A stretch of DNA of 64,000 nt from Lederbergia citri (GCF_018343625.1 NZ_JAGYPG010000003.1:127102-191101), one strand, 5' to 3'. Numbered from the stretch's first letter, positions 7,580-17,265 are shown. Numbers and translations are program-made. Notes: a model not told the origin generated them from the sequence alone.

Positions 7580-8446
7580 TCATTTCCCAGTGACAAAGTA
7601 TTTTTGACGAATCCCCTCTATATAACTACTCACTTTCTCATCATAATCCGGATAAGAAAATCCTAATGTTTCCGCTATATGGAGAGAAGTCTCTCTAAAT
7701 AATTCAAAACTTGTATAAAGGGCATCCCACATTTTTTCATAGGAACCCATATCGTAAGTTGACAGTAATGTATCCCATGTTGCATTGGAGACATACTTTT
7801 TCAAAAATTTATCAGACTTTCCAATGCTAAAGGAAAAATTTGTTTCGATTCCTACTTTCCAACGTAACATCGTAAGTAGATTGGGGCGGAAGGGGCCATT
7901 CATTATATCAATCGCAAAGAGAATTTCTTTTCTAGCAAGTCCTTTCACCACATATGTAGCAGTGAACCAAAATTCATTGCAGCAGTCATCGAAGGACTGA
8001 TTGCTTGGTTTTTGAATATGATACTTTCGGTCTGAAGCAATAACCGGTTCTTTAATTAAGTTATCCTTGTCCAATAACACCTCGACAAGACCATCGCTAT
8101 TTTTAAAATAATGCATGTATTCGTCGAGCGGAATGAGGGTAAGGTCCATTTTCGTACCATCTTCAAAAATCATAAGATACGAGAACCAGTTTCCTAATTC
8201 GTTAGGGAATAACTCCATTGCCTCCGGCTTTTGCATCATTATCCTCTTGCCAAAATAGTCTAGCCAATCATCACTTTGTTTGAAAAAATCCATGTCCGTT
8301 ACGAAATAACTAATATCATAATCTTGAAATTCGTCTCTCGGGATGTTTCGGTTTGTGAGTGAACCTTCAAGCGTGTAAAGTCTTATTTTTTCATTTTGTA
8401 GAGCAAAATTCATTCCTAAATCCATCATTTCTTGCTTGCTTCTCAA
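7580..8446 (-). CDS. aadK: Aminoglycoside 6-adenylyltransferase, AadK type
   Basis: A 288-residue ANT(6)-family nucleotidyltransferase. It adenylylates streptomycin at position 6 of the streptidine ring. The nucleotidyltransferase motif is visible as TLEGS (25-29) and FQDYDISYFVTD with Asp42 and Asp44. FGKRIMMQKPE, GNWFSYL, MDLTLIP and FDDCCNEFWF match B. subtilis AadK as I recall it. The motif reads LEGSLTN where AadK has LEGSRTN; the Arg change could affect activity. TTG at 8446 is preferred over GTG at 8455: GAGGTGA lies about 6 nt upstream and AadK begins at this point. Confidence 0.9.
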   Translation of the reverse strand: MRSKQEMMDLGMNFALQNEKIRLYTLEGSLTNRNIPRDEFQDYDISYFVTDMDFFKQSDDWLDYFGKRIMMQKPEAMELFPNELGNWFSYLMIFEDGTKMDLTLIPLDEYMHYFKNSDGLVEVLLDKDNLIKEPVIASDRKYHIQKPSNQSFDDCCNEFWFTATYVVKGLARKEILFAIDIMNGPFRPNLLTMLRWKVGIETNFSFSIGKSDKFLKKYVSNATWDTLLSTYDMGSYEKMWDALYTSFELFRETSLHIAETLGFSYPDYDEKVSSYIEGIRQKYFVTGK

Positions 8447-8647
8447 TACACTCACCTCGGAATAATTAATTTATTCCATTATAAATTATTATAAGGAATT
8501 TTTAAAAATCTTTAAAAAATACACAAAAAGTCCTATTTCAAATCCAAATTGCGTAGACAATGTTCTTATAAGTTAAGTATAATTTTTAGTATTGAATGGG
8601 CTTTAAGTCATATTATGGAAATAAACATCGAATATGGGAGAATCATA

Positions 8648-10372
8648 ATGAAAAACAGTCTGAAGTTGAAAATGGTCATTGTTTTTTCTGTATTACTTTT
8701 AACGTCCTGCTTGTTAATTAGTGCTATTGTGTACAATTCTACTATGGATTTTGTAAAAGAATCAGTTGGTGAACAAGCCTCTAAAATTGTTGAAAAGGCA
8801 ACTACTGTCATTGATATTGATCGATATAAGGAATTAAGTATCGATTCGCCGGAAACTAGTTATTATGGTGAACTACGAGAAGAATTAAATAAAATTAGAG
8901 AATTAAATCAGCTGGAGTATTTGTATACGATGACTCGTGTACAAAACGGATCTAATTATGATTATTATTATTTGGTTGACGGCCAGCCGATAGGATCTGA
9001 AGATGCTTCAGTATTAGGTGAAAAAGAAGAAGGTGCTTCTTCATTCCCGGCTCTTAGGCGTGCTTTTGAAACAGGAAATGTGGAATACGAAATATCGAAA
9101 GATCCAGAGTATGGTCCATTAATATCTGTGTATGTCCCGATTAAGACTGAAACGGGGGATATTTTAGGAATAATGGGAGCGGATTTGGATGCTGCCCAAG
9201 TGTATGATGGTATGGCTTCCAATCAAATAAAGCTCATGATTATTACCTTCATTATATTGGCATTAGGATTATTGATCGCTTACTTTTTTGCCGATTATTT
9301 AACAAAACCGATCAAAAGATTAACAGAACAGGTGGAACATGTAGGTAAAGGTGATTTGTCTGTCGATATCGAAACAAATCGTAAAGACGAAATTGGCATG
9401 TTAACAAAAGCATTTCAAGAAATGGTAGCCGATTTAAAAGGAGTTATTAATGGGATTAATACCAATTCGATTCAATTGATTAATACGTCCAACCAATTAT
9501 TAACCAACAGTGAAAAAGTAAGTGAAGCGAGTCATCAAATTTCAACATCTATACAAGAGGTTTCTGAAAGTGTGTACACGCAATATAAATCCTCAGAAGA
9601 AAGCTCAACAACATTGGAACAGATGTCAAATGGAATTCAAAAAATTGCTTCCGCCTCAGCCAATGTTTTCGATCTGTCATCGACAAGTCTAGATCATGCA
9701 AATGGTGGAAAAAGTAAAATTCATGATGTAATCAATCAAATGAACATTATTAATCAATCTGTATCAGATTCATCTATTGCGATTAAAATGTTGGAAGGAC
9801 AGTCCGAAGACATTTCATCTATCATTAAAATGATTCGCGATATATCTGCCCAAACCAATTTGTTAGCATTGAATGCAGCGATTGAAGCTGCTAGAGCAGG
9901 AGAATCTGGAAAAGGGTTTGCAGTAGTTGCTGACGAAGTGAGAAAACTTGCAGAACAGTCAGAGCAATCGACAAACAGCATAGCTGCTTTAATTGAGAAA
10001 ATGAATGAAAATACGAGCCGAACGGTCGAAGCGATGACCATCGTCACACGTAATGTAGAAGCGGGTATTCAGATTGTTGAAGAGACTGGTAATTCCTTCG
10101 AAAACATAGTTGAATCCATTCACAGAGTGTCTTCACAAATAAAAGAAGTATCAGAGACCTCTACGGAGATGTCTGCTTTTTCGGAGGAAGTGGCTGCAGC
10201 AGTTGAAGAAACTACGATGTCTGCAAGTCAAGCTGCAGATAACACGAAAACTGTTGTTGACCGCACGGTAGAGCAAGAAAGCCATATAAATGATATAACA
10301 GCAGCGATTACAAACTTAACGAAAATGGCTAAGGATTTGGATGAATTAGTTAAAAAGTTCGTGTTAAAATGA
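8648..10372 (+). CDS. Methyl-accepting chemotaxis protein
   Basis: A 574-residue chemoreceptor. It has TM1 near residues 8-27, an extracellular sensor of about 170 residues that looks Cache-like ([47 protein letters not shown]), TM2 ([20 protein letters not shown]), a HAMP domain, then the long cytoplasmic signalling coiled coil with the invariant hairpin tip ([19 protein letters not shown]). The ligand is unknown. The start at 8648 follows GGGAGA; in-frame codons further upstream lack a ribosome site. It is a single gene ended by the terminator at 10394. Confidence 0.93.
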   Translation: MKNSLKLKMVIVFSVLLLTSCLLISAIVYNSTMDFVKESVGEQASKIVEKATTVIDIDRYKELSIDSPETSYYGELREELNKIRELNQLEYLYTMTRVQNGSNYDYYYLVDGQPIGSEDASVLGEKEEGASSFPALRRAFETGNVEYEISKDPEYGPLISVYVPIKTETGDILGIMGADLDAAQVYDGMASNQIKLMIITFIILALGLLIAYFFADYLTKPIKRLTEQVEHVGKGDLSVDIETNRKDEIGMLTKAFQEMVADLKGVINGINTNSIQLINTSNQLLTNSEKVSEASHQISTSIQEVSESVYTQYKSSEESSTTLEQMSNGIQKIASASANVFDLSSTSLDHANGGKSKIHDVINQMNIINQSVSDSSIAIKMLEGQSEDISSIIKMIRDISAQTNLLALNAAIEAARAGESGKGFAVVADEVRKLAEQSEQSTNSIAALIEKMNENTSRTVEAMTIVTRNVEAGIQIVEETGNSFENIVESIHRVSSQIKEVSETSTEMSAFSEEVAAAVEETTMSASQAADNTKTVVDRTVEQESHINDITAAITNLTKMAKDLDELVKKFVLK

Positions 10373-10393
10373 TCTATACACGCTGTAAATTCA

Positions 10394-10430
10394 AAACCTG
10401 TAGGGGGATTTCCACTACAGGTTTTTGTGT
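10394..10430 (+). terminator. Intrinsic terminator of the chemoreceptor gene
   Basis: AAACCTGTAG (10394-10403) pairs with CTACAGGTTT (10415-10424) and is followed by TTTGTGT. Confidence 0.85.
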
Positions 10431-10544
10431 ATTAGTTTGTTCTACTCGTCAAGTTTATAAAATTTTTATACTTTATACAGGGATTGTTAACTTTTTCGAA
10501 GTATGATTTAGTATAAAGAAATCATCATTCTAAAGGGGAATTTC

Positions 10545-11987
10545 ATGTCTATTCGCAAGCGCCTTTTTATCTCAAATGCTGCCATGATTGTGATGCCTAT
10601 CATTATTATTATGTTCATTATATTTTTACTAAGCGTAGTTTATACTGATGGTGCTTTCATTGGAAAGCATTTTAGACAACAGTGGCAAAACACGGATGAA
10701 CGGACAGCAGAACTTTTTAAAGGGCTTCAGAAAACAGCATCACTAGAGCAAGAAAAGTTTCTTAATAAGGATTTCCTGGATTCCTTATCGGAACAATTAA
10801 AAAGTGAAAATGTTGATGTTGTCATTCGAAAAGATAATGATTTATTGTTTACATCTAATCCTCAAATATCAAAAGACGACTTACCTTCTTTCGGTAATGA
10901 AGGGTATAACCCAGCTGGAGCAACAGTTGGGGATGGACATTATTCGATTAGGCAACATGATTTTTATTTTAAAGATGGGTCTGAAGGTTCGATAATCCTT
11001 TTAGACGATTCAGCGTCTTTTGTGAAGTTTGCGAGAACCTTTTTTCCGATTCTTTTTGGCAGTTTAATTCTTTCATTCGTACTTACGAATGTATTTTTGT
11101 CATATATCGTATCACGAAGTATTTTGCGACCAGTTCGCCAACTGTCTAATGCATCGGAAAAAATAAGTAGAGGAGATCTGAATTTTTCAATCAAGTCGAA
11201 AAACAATGATGAATTAGGACAGCTAATTCGTACGTTTGATTCAATGAGAGAGCAACTAAAGGAATCCTTAGAACTACGCGATAAATACGAAAATAATCGC
11301 AAAGAAATCATTGCAAACATTTCACATGATTTAAAAACACCTATTACATCTATTCTAGGATATGTGGAGGGTCTTCAAGACGGGGTAGCGAATTCAGACG
11401 CTAAGCGAGAACAGTATCTTGATACGATTCGCTCTAAAGCCACATACATGGATCGGTTAATTGAGGAACTAGCCCTGTATTCCAAATTAGATGTGAATAA
11501 ATTGCCCTTCCTTTTTGAGTCTGTGGATATTCAAGCTTTTATAAAAGATTACTTAGAGGAAATCAGTGAAGAAGTAATGGATAAGGATATCCAAATATCT
11601 TTTGATGCAATAAAAGGTCATGTTAATGTATTAATGGATAGAGACAAGATGATCCGAGTGATGGAAAACATTATTTTTAACAGTGTAAAGTTTATAAATA
11701 AAAAATCTGGGAAAATCACGATTTCAATAACAGAACAAGAAAAGATGATTAAAGTAAGTGTTAGTGATAATGGTCCAGGCGTTTCCCAAGATGAACTCAT
11801 GTCTATTTTCAAGCGTTTTTATCGAACGGATCCAGCGCGCAGCACTGGTGGAAGCGGACTTGGTCTGGCGATTGCCTCACAAATCATTGAAGCACACGGC
11901 GGCGAAATATGGGCGGAAAATATGCCAAAGGAAGGCCTCCGCGTAAACTTCACACTTAAAAAATCAGAGGATGGAAACGATGACTAA
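10545..11987 (+). CDS. Sensor histidine kinase
   Basis: A 480-residue membrane kinase. TM1 is near residues 11-34, with about 130 extracellular residues, then TM2 (FFPILFGSLILSFVLTNVFLSYIV), HAMP (SRSILRPVRQL to ESLEL), HisKA with the phospho-acceptor His261 in ANISHDLKTPITS, and the ATP-binding domain (N box ENIIFNSVKF, G1 SDNGPGV, G2 GSGLGLAIA). The signal is unknown. Its end overlaps the response-regulator start by 8 nt, so the two are co-translated. The kinase comes first, the reverse of the commonest order. The small membrane proteins at 12795-13922 may be targets. Confidence 0.93.
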   Translation: MSIRKRLFISNAAMIVMPIIIIMFIIFLLSVVYTDGAFIGKHFRQQWQNTDERTAELFKGLQKTASLEQEKFLNKDFLDSLSEQLKSENVDVVIRKDNDLLFTSNPQISKDDLPSFGNEGYNPAGATVGDGHYSIRQHDFYFKDGSEGSIILLDDSASFVKFARTFFPILFGSLILSFVLTNVFLSYIVSRSILRPVRQLSNASEKISRGDLNFSIKSKNNDELGQLIRTFDSMREQLKESLELRDKYENNRKEIIANISHDLKTPITSILGYVEGLQDGVANSDAKREQYLDTIRSKATYMDRLIEELALYSKLDVNKLPFLFESVDIQAFIKDYLEEISEEVMDKDIQISFDAIKGHVNVLMDRDKMIRVMENIIFNSVKFINKKSGKITISITEQEKMIKVSVSDNGPGVSQDELMSIFKRFYRTDPARSTGGSGLGLAIASQIIEAHGGEIWAENMPKEGLRVNFTLKKSEDGNDD

Positions 11988-12669
11988 AAAGATTTTGATT
12001 ATTGAAGATGATCAAAGTATTGCCGAATTAGAACGAGATTATCTTGAAATTGAGGGCTTTCAAGTTGAGATTGCCACGGAAGGAAAAAGTGGTTTGGATG
12101 CTGCCTTACATCGTCATTTTGATTTAATTATTCTGGATTTAATGATTCCAAATATCAATGGCTTTGATATTTGTAAACGAGTGAGAGAAGTATCTAATAT
12201 TCCAATCATTATGGTGACAGCCAAATTTGAAGACATCGACAAAGTACGCGGATTAGGTCTCGGTGCAGATGATTATGTTGTAAAGCCTTTTAGCCCACGG
12301 GAATTAGTCGCACGGGTAAAAGCCCACATTTCAAGGTACGAGCGCTTGATACAGATGGACACACCAAAAGATGAAATCCATATACGGGGGCTTCAAATCA
12401 ATACGGCCTCAAGACAAGTATTTCTAGATGGAAAAGAAGTGTTGTTCACGACGAAGGAATTTGATTTGCTATCCTTTTTTGCTATACACCCTAACCAAGT
12501 CTTTTCAAAAGAAGAATTATTTGAAAAAATTTGGGGACTTGATTCAATGGGGGATAATGCGACCGTCACGGTCCATGTGAAAAAAATTCGGAAGAAAATT
12601 GAAAAGGATACATCTAAACCAGAATACATTCAAACAATGTGGGGATCTGGATATCGATTTAATGGATAA
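11980..12669 (+). CDS. OmpR/PhoB-family response regulator
   Basis: A 229-residue two-domain regulator. The receiver has the acidic pair (IIEDD), phospho-acceptor Asp53 (IILDLMIP), Thr in MVTAK and Lys in YVVKPF. The C-terminal winged helix has EFDLLSFFAIHPNQVFSKEEL and the recognition region NATVTVHVKKIRKKIE. ATG 11980 is chosen because AGAGG precedes it; ATG 11971 is too close to that site. It is the partner of the overlapping kinase. Confidence 0.93.
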   Translation: MTKKILIIEDDQSIAELERDYLEIEGFQVEIATEGKSGLDAALHRHFDLIILDLMIPNINGFDICKRVREVSNIPIIMVTAKFEDIDKVRGLGLGADDYVVKPFSPRELVARVKAHISRYERLIQMDTPKDEIHIRGLQINTASRQVFLDGKEVLFTTKEFDLLSFFAIHPNQVFSKEELFEKIWGLDSMGDNATVTVHVKKIRKKIEKDTSKPEYIQTMWGSGYRFNG

Positions 12670-12698
12670 AACACTCATTTCTAAATGGGTGTTTTTTT
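12668..12698 (+). terminator. Intrinsic terminator of the two-component operon
   Basis: AAACACTCATTT and AAATGGGTGTTT form a stem with one G-U pair, followed by a run of T. Confidence 0.8.
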
Positions 12699-12794
12699 GA
12701 TCTGTATATAATTGTTTATACATTTTTTATATATGCTTCAGAGGGAGTTTAGATTTGCTTGTTATAGTGATAGCAATGGAACGGAGGTGAGAGA

Positions 12795-13298
12795 TTGCAA
12801 TTATCGATAACCGGGAAAAGATGGCTGCTTACGATACACCTAATCTTTTCAGCAATTATGCTTGGGAATATGGTGACTTTTCTTATTCTAAGCATTACGG
12901 CAGCTGGAACTGAGAATGAACAATTAGTTGGAAGCTGTTATCAAATCATGCATGTTTTATCGAAAACTTCCGTAAGAGCATCTACCATTGGAACATTTGT
13001 GACTGGAATTCTTCTATCCATTTGGACTAAATGGGGACTATTCAAATTCTATTGGATTATTGTAAAAGAAATTCTCACAGCACTCCTTCTAATTTTAAAT
13101 CTTTGGGGTATGTATGCTTGGACAATGAAGGCCTTGGCTGGATTTGAAGCAAATATGAATCAATTGGATATGTATATGTTCCACATTGATCTATGGATTG
13201 GCATCGTTATTCAAATTCTTTCACTCCTCTTCATATTTGCAATATCGGTCTTCAAGCCATGGGGAAAGCGAAAAACAACATTAAAAAATTCATTGTAG
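12795..13298 (+). CDS. Four-TM membrane protein (DUF2269-like)
   Basis: A 167-residue protein with four hydrophobic helices (near residues 12-34, 62-77, 85-106 and 132-152). The opening GKRWLLTIHLIFSAIMLGNM, with a His in TM1, recalls DUF2269 or haem-binding-like membrane proteins, but I cannot assign it firmly. The TTG start is set by GGAGGTGA 4 nt upstream. It heads a three-gene unit with the DUF6220-like and SHOCT proteins, close behind the two-component genes and its own terminator. Confidence 0.65.
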   Translation: MQLSITGKRWLLTIHLIFSAIMLGNMVTFLILSITAAGTENEQLVGSCYQIMHVLSKTSVRASTIGTFVTGILLSIWTKWGLFKFYWIIVKEILTALLLILNLWGMYAWTMKALAGFEANMNQLDMYMFHIDLWIGIVIQILSLLFIFAISVFKPWGKRKTTLKNSL

Positions 13299-13314
13299 AG
13301 GAGGCATTTTTGCT

Positions 13315-13713
13315 GTGGAAACAAAAAAAGGTAGGGTAATTCGGGGAATTTTTACTGCCCTTTCCGTGCTGTTCTTTATTGCAATCGTCTGTCAAGTCTT
13401 TATAGCGGGCGTTGCATTGTTTGCTGATTCTAGTCAGTGGGCTGTTCATAAATCGTTTGTTGTCTATTTTGAATTCATCCCAATCGTGATGTTGGTCCTT
13501 GCATTCTTTGGGGGAATTCCCAAAAAATTGCGTTGGCATAGTTTAGCTCTTTATTTGATGGTAGCACTGCAATATATGACTGTTGGATTGACGGGCAAAT
13601 TTCCTTATATTTCAGCACTGCATCCTGTCATTGCCATGTTACTATTCTGGCTTTCTATCGTCGTGTTACGTTCAAGCTTAGCTTTAATGAAAACAAATAA
13701 AAGTAGGAGTTGA
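13315..13713 (+). CDS. DUF6220-like membrane protein
   Basis: A 132-residue protein with about four TM helices. His in SSQWAVHKSFVVYFEFIP and in ISALHPVIAMLLFWLS, spaced within membrane helices, resembles the DUF6220 family. No function is known. A GTG start follows AGGAGG by about 10 nt. It sits 16 nt after the previous gene and is overlapped by the sequence leading to the SHOCT gene. Confidence 0.65.
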   Translation: METKKGRVIRGIFTALSVLFFIAIVCQVFIAGVALFADSSQWAVHKSFVVYFEFIPIVMLVLAFFGGIPKKLRWHSLALYLMVALQYMTVGLTGKFPYISALHPVIAMLLFWLSIVVLRSSLALMKTNKSRS

Positions 13714-13718
13714 TTTAT

Positions 13719-13922
13719 ATGCACCATTGGGGATATTTTCACCCATTTGCTTTTGTATTCTTTTTCATCCTAGTTGGGCTATTCATCATGGTATGGAGGG
13801 GAAGAGGGAGAAGATGTTATCACCATCAGAATGATGCTTTATCTATACTAGAAGCTCGTTTAGCAAAAGGGGAAATCAGTGCGGAAGAATTTAAGGAAAT
13901 TAAAGAGACATTGAAAAGTTAA
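13719..13922 (+). CDS. SHOCT-domain small membrane protein
   Basis: A 67-residue protein with one N-terminal TM helix (FAFVFFFILVGLFIMVW) and a short SHOCT domain at the C terminus (ALSILEARLAKGEISAEEFKEIKETL). SHOCT modules are short oligomerisation or docking motifs at protein ends. ATG 13719 is chosen because AGGAG lies 9 nt upstream; TTG at 13710 touches that site. It is the last gene of the 12795-13922 unit. Confidence 0.8.
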   Translation: MHHWGYFHPFAFVFFFILVGLFIMVWRGRGRRCYHHQNDALSILEARLAKGEISAEEFKEIKETLKS

Positions 13923-14228
13923 TGCGGGAATAAAAACTATTATATGAAACAACAGCTCGTCCTTAGCTAAAATGGGACTGTCTCTTTACTTAAATAGAGA
14001 CTGAAAGAGGGTAACTTGCATCCGAATTCTTGATCCAGTAAAATCTAGAAGAAATAACACTCCAATGCTCAGTCAAAGCTGTGGGAGGGTTATTTCTTTT
14101 AGTATAACTACACACATTCGGATACGATTGCAAACATGATCATCACATTGGTGCATCGTATAGAGTACCAATAGTGTGAGTCAATAAGCTTTTTTTAGGA
14201 AATGTTCTAGTAACAACATTTACTCAGC
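13923..14228. other. Intergenic region with a large hairpin
   Basis: No gene is supported here. A bulged stem joins AAGAAATAAC plus CTCC (14049-14063) with GGAG plus GTTATTTCTT (14084-14098), followed by TTTT. It may terminate the SHOCT operon or be a repeat remnant. A smaller GTCTCT/AGAGAC repeat lies near 13980-14004. Confidence 0.4.
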
Positions 14229-14507
14229 TTACATCTCTTTGTTTCCAAATCTTTTTGCATTTCTAGCCCGAGCCCGTTCAGCCTCAACCTCTCGATCACG
14301 TGAAGGGGCTGTCGTTTCAAGTGAGTTTAGTAAATTTTGTGTTATGATTGCTATTTCCTCAATAGCACGATTAAAAGCGTCCTTGTTTGCTTTCGATGGC
14401 TGATTAAAACCTGAAATCTTTCGTACATATTGAAGAGAGGCTGCATAAACTTCATCCTCGGTAGCTGGAGGGTCAAAATTAAATAGTGTTTTAATGTTGC
14501 GGCACAT
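14229..14507 (-). CDS. DUF2277 family protein
   Basis: A 92-residue cytosolic protein with the family hallmarks MCRNIKTLFNFDPPAT at the start, LQYVRKISGFNQPSKAN in the middle and APSRDREVEAERARARNAKRF at the end. Length fits the family. The function of DUF2277 proteins is unknown to me. It is a single minus-strand gene. The region upstream of its start holds the array of palindromes at 14683-14859. Confidence 0.85.
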   Translation of the reverse strand: MCRNIKTLFNFDPPATEDEVYAASLQYVRKISGFNQPSKANKDAFNRAIEEIAIITQNLLNSLETTAPSRDREVEAERARARNAKRFGNKEM

Positions 14508-14682
14508 ATGATTCTCCTCTTTCTCTTTGAAATTTTGTAAATTGTATCGTCTTTATACATAGAGTGGGTTCTTATAAAATCTATTGTAGCACTGCAACAC
14601 AAATCTAATAATACGTTCCATAAAAAAAGTGACGGTATTCTTCAGCTGAAAAGTTTTAGCATAGAAACGACAAATAAATGCC

Positions 14683-14859
14683 TAATTAAACGTTTGGTTA
14701 AGAAAAAGATCCTCCTAATATTTGGCGCATACTACTAACCAAACGTTTGATTAAATACAGCTTGATCTAATCAAACGTTTGATTAAAACAAAGCAGGTGC
14801 CATAGCGCCTAATTTTTACCAAATCCACATTCTTATCAACTAATTAAACGTTTGATTAA
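14683..14859. repeat. Array of four AAACGTTT-centred palindromes
   Basis: Copies at 14683-14701, 14736-14754, 14768-14785 and 14841-14859 share the core TTAATCAAACGTTTGATTAA with small changes. The third is a perfect 18-bp palindrome (TAATCAAACGTTTGATTA). Spacing is uneven (32-73 nt starts). Related copies occur at 34615-34680 and 36533-36755. No protein-coding gene lies in the array. Confidence 0.8.
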
Positions 14860-14889
14860 CCGAATAAGGAACAAATACCGATTTGGGAA

Positions 14890-14930
14890 TAATAAAAGGA
14901 ACAGCCCTTCACAAAGTACGGACTGTTCCT
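14890..14930 (-). terminator. Terminator of the pbuE-like gene
   Basis: AGGAACAG (14897-14904) pairs with CTGTTCCT (14923-14930). On the minus strand the stem is followed by TTTTATTATT. Confidence 0.75.
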
Positions 14931-14993
14931 AATTTTATTTAAAAATTTCCTTTAGCTTATATATTCGAATAGGAATGTTATTAACTGAATTTT

Positions 14994-16169
14994 TCAAAAT
15001 AAAGGTTCTGATTTTTCATTTCTAACAATAGATGGTCTCGTTAATGAAAAGAACGCACAAAATAGTGAGATAATGACAACGACACAACCTACCCACGCTG
15101 TACTTGTAACTGAACCTGTATGATTTAATACAACACCGCCAATTGCAGAGCCTAATGAAATGCCGATCTGCAATGCAGAGTTATTGAAGCTTTGCTGAAT
15201 ATCGGATGTGGCTGGATCCGTTTGAATCAAATAGCTTTGTTGCGGTGGGGATAGACTCCAACTTAATGCCCCCCAAACCATCATGATCGGAATGAATATG
15301 AAAAGTGAAAAAGTCGTGAAAGGCAATATGCCTAGTACGATAGCAAATGCACCAATTACAATGAGTATACTCTTAGGAGCTCCAATCCGATCCGAAAGAA
15401 TTCCGCCGAAAGCTCCACCACTTATGGCAGCAATACCAAATACAAAATAGCAAATACTAATCCAATAAGAATTTAAATGAAGATTTGTTTCTAAAAATGG
15501 TGTGAAATAGGCATACAATGTATAATGACCTGCTAGCATAAACAATGTTGCAAGATGGGCACTACTGATTTTTGCGCTACCCACAGCTTTTAATTGTTGT
15601 GAAAGTGGAATCGTTTTTTCACCCGGGATACGCTCTAAGAATATTGAAATAAGCACCATTGATATGAGTGCAAACAAAGCGATTCCAAGGAATATTACAC
15701 GCCATCCAAATGCGTTAGAAATTAAGATTCCTAATGGAACACCTAATACAAGCGCTGAACTAATTCCCATATAAATAAGTCCTACTGCTTTTGCTTGATG
15801 AGAAGGGGCTGCAATTTTAGCTGCGATCGTTAAGGATAGCACAACGATCAGTGCCGTACTCATTGCAGTTAGGATTCTTGCGCTCATCATAAAAGTAAAA
15901 CTCTGACTGAAGTATGTCATGATATTACCAAGAATGAAAACTAAAAGTGAAGCAAGGTATAATTTCTTGCGTTCAATTTTGCTTGTTAGAATGAGTAAAA
16001 CAGGTCCAGCAATGGCATAAATAAGGGCGAACACCGTAATAAGTTGACCGGCAGTTCCTAATGATATGTTAAAATCGTCGGCGATTGTAGGTAATATTCC
16101 ACCTATGATCAATTCAACCAATCCAGCCGCGATTGTAGATAATGCTAGTATAAAAACCTTCAAATTCAT
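14994..16169 (-). CDS. pbuE: PbuE-type purine efflux pump (MFS, DHA1)
   Basis: A 391-residue, 12-TM major-facilitator exporter. The opening ([20 protein letters not shown]), the [13 protein letters not shown] loop and [19 protein letters not shown] closely follow B. subtilis PbuE, which exports adenine and hypoxanthine-type bases and analogues. [16 protein letters not shown] and the end SLTRPSI also match. A purine riboswitch with a terminator lies in its 5' leader (16228-16327), which supports a purine substrate. It is a single gene. The specificity base of the riboswitch suggests guanine or hypoxanthine rather than adenine as signal. Confidence 0.9.
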   Translation of the reverse strand: MNLKVFILALSTIAAGLVELIIGGILPTIADDFNISLGTAGQLITVFALIYAIAGPVLLILTSKIERKKLYLASLLVFILGNIMTYFSQSFTFMMSARILTAMSTALIVVLSLTIAAKIAAPSHQAKAVGLIYMGISSALVLGVPLGILISNAFGWRVIFLGIALFALISMVLISIFLERIPGEKTIPLSQQLKAVGSAKISSAHLATLFMLAGHYTLYAYFTPFLETNLHLNSYWISICYFVFGIAAISGGAFGGILSDRIGAPKSILIVIGAFAIVLGILPFTTFSLFIFIPIMMVWGALSWSLSPPQQSYLIQTDPATSDIQQSFNNSALQIGISLGSAIGGVVLNHTGSVTSTAWVGCVVVIISLFCAFFSLTRPSIVRNEKSEPLF

Positions 16170-16227
16170 GATGTATATCTCATCCTTTCTATAAAAAAAG
16201 AATAGGCCTTAAGCATCTTTAGAAAAT

Positions 16228-16327
16228 AAAAAATCCTGACTACAAAAAATGAATGATCACTTTCTGTAGTCAGGATTTTTAAGGTTCCTGGTAGATACCC
16301 TCGAGCCATATTCTAGAGGTTATACAG
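16228..16327 (-). promoter_or_regulatory. Purine riboswitch, guanine-type, with overlapping terminator
   Basis: On the minus strand P1 is CTGTA/TACAG (16323-16327 with 16264-16268), P2 is CCTCTAG/CTCGAGG and P3 is CAGGA/TCCTG. The conserved loop and junction residues AATATGG, TATCTACC and ACCTTAAA are in place. The junction after P3 reads GACTA, so the specificity position is C (guanine class) where pbuE adenine switches have U. The terminator stem (16265-16280 with 16228-16244, then T-rich) uses the 3' strands of P3 and P1, so aptamer folding should block termination. Confidence 0.88.
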
Positions 16328-16541
16328 GTAATATATATAGTTTTAGTGCGTTCTAAAAGAAAGTTAAAAATAATTAACTATTACATACTATTATTTTTTA
16401 CTCTATTATTCAAGTGGAGACATTTGGAAAAATACTAGATATGGGTAAAAAAGTAAAGAGTGCTCTCCTAGATTTTAGAGGAGATTTTTGTATACAAGAA
16501 GAATGATATTAGGAAATAAATTGGTTGAGGTGGTTTTTATT

Positions 16542-16646
16542 GTGGATTTAATTTTATTAGTTCTAGTTTTAATGATCGCAATAACTTGTTTTTCGCTCGA
16601 ATTAAAAATGAAAAAAGCAAATGAACAAAGAAAAGAAAGTCATTGA
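16542..16646 (+). CDS. Small membrane protein, 34 aa
   Basis: GTG at 16542 follows GAGGTGG by 8 nt. It encodes one hydrophobic helix (MDLILLVLVLMIAITCFSLE) and a highly charged tail (LKMKKANEQRKESH). The good ribosome site and membrane-protein composition make it a credible small gene. Function unknown. It lies between the riboswitch promoter region and dinB. Confidence 0.5.
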   Translation: MDLILLVLVLMIAITCFSLELKMKKANEQRKESH

Positions 16647-16711
16647 GTTATTAAAGCAGTTGAATCAGAGGAATTGAAAATTTGACCATAAAACTGAAGA
16701 GGTGTATCAAT

Positions 16712-17236
16712 ATGAATTTTAATATCGATGAAGCGGTCGAAGTTTTAGAACGCACACCCAAAACATTGGAATATTTTTTATCAGGTTTATCCGATGGATG
16801 GCTACATTGCAACGAAGGTGAAGGAACGTGGAACGCAACAGAAATCATTGAACATCTCATTGAAGGAGAGAAAAATAATTGGATTCCAAGGCTGAAGTTG
16901 ATGCTTCAGGAAGGTGAAAGTAAGCCATTTCCACCTTTTGATCGTTTTTCACATTTACAGGCTATCGGGGAACAATCGATTGAGGAAAAATTGCATGAGT
17001 TTAAAACGATAAGGGAACAAAATATAGAAACATTAAAAGCTCTTATTGAACCGGAATTACATTTAGAAATAACGGGCTTACACCCTGAATTTGGAGTTGT
17101 AAAGGTAAGAGAATTAATCTCAACTTGGGCTGCTCATGACTTGACGCATATTGCCCAAATTGTAAGAGTAATGGCGAAGAGATACAAAGAAGATGTTGGA
17201 CCTTGGGCAGAGTATTTAAGTATTTTGAAAAAGTAA
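16712..17236 (+). CDS. DinB-family metalloenzyme-like protein
   Basis: A 174-residue four-helix-bundle protein of the DinB/DfsB type. The metal-binding histidines are visible in IIEHLIEGE and in [12 protein letters not shown]. Such proteins include bacillithiol-dependent S-transferases, but most members are uncharacterised. ATG 16712 is preferred because GAAGAGGTG precedes it. It has its own terminator at 17235-17265. Confidence 0.85.
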   Translation: MNFNIDEAVEVLERTPKTLEYFLSGLSDGWLHCNEGEGTWNATEIIEHLIEGEKNNWIPRLKLMLQEGESKPFPPFDRFSHLQAIGEQSIEEKLHEFKTIREQNIETLKALIEPELHLEITGLHPEFGVVKVRELISTWAAHDLTHIAQIVRVMAKRYKEDVGPWAEYLSILKK

Positions 17237-17265
17237 AGAGCGCATAATACGCGCTCTTTTAATAA
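17235..17265. terminator. Bidirectional terminator
   Basis: AAAGAGCGC and GCGCTCTTT flank a 7-nt loop, followed by TTTT-rich DNA. It separates dinB from the convergent aldo/keto reductase. Confidence 0.85.

Noticed and set aside
13980..14100. Transposase remnant
   Set aside because: The hairpin region shows no recognisable transposase peptide in any frame.
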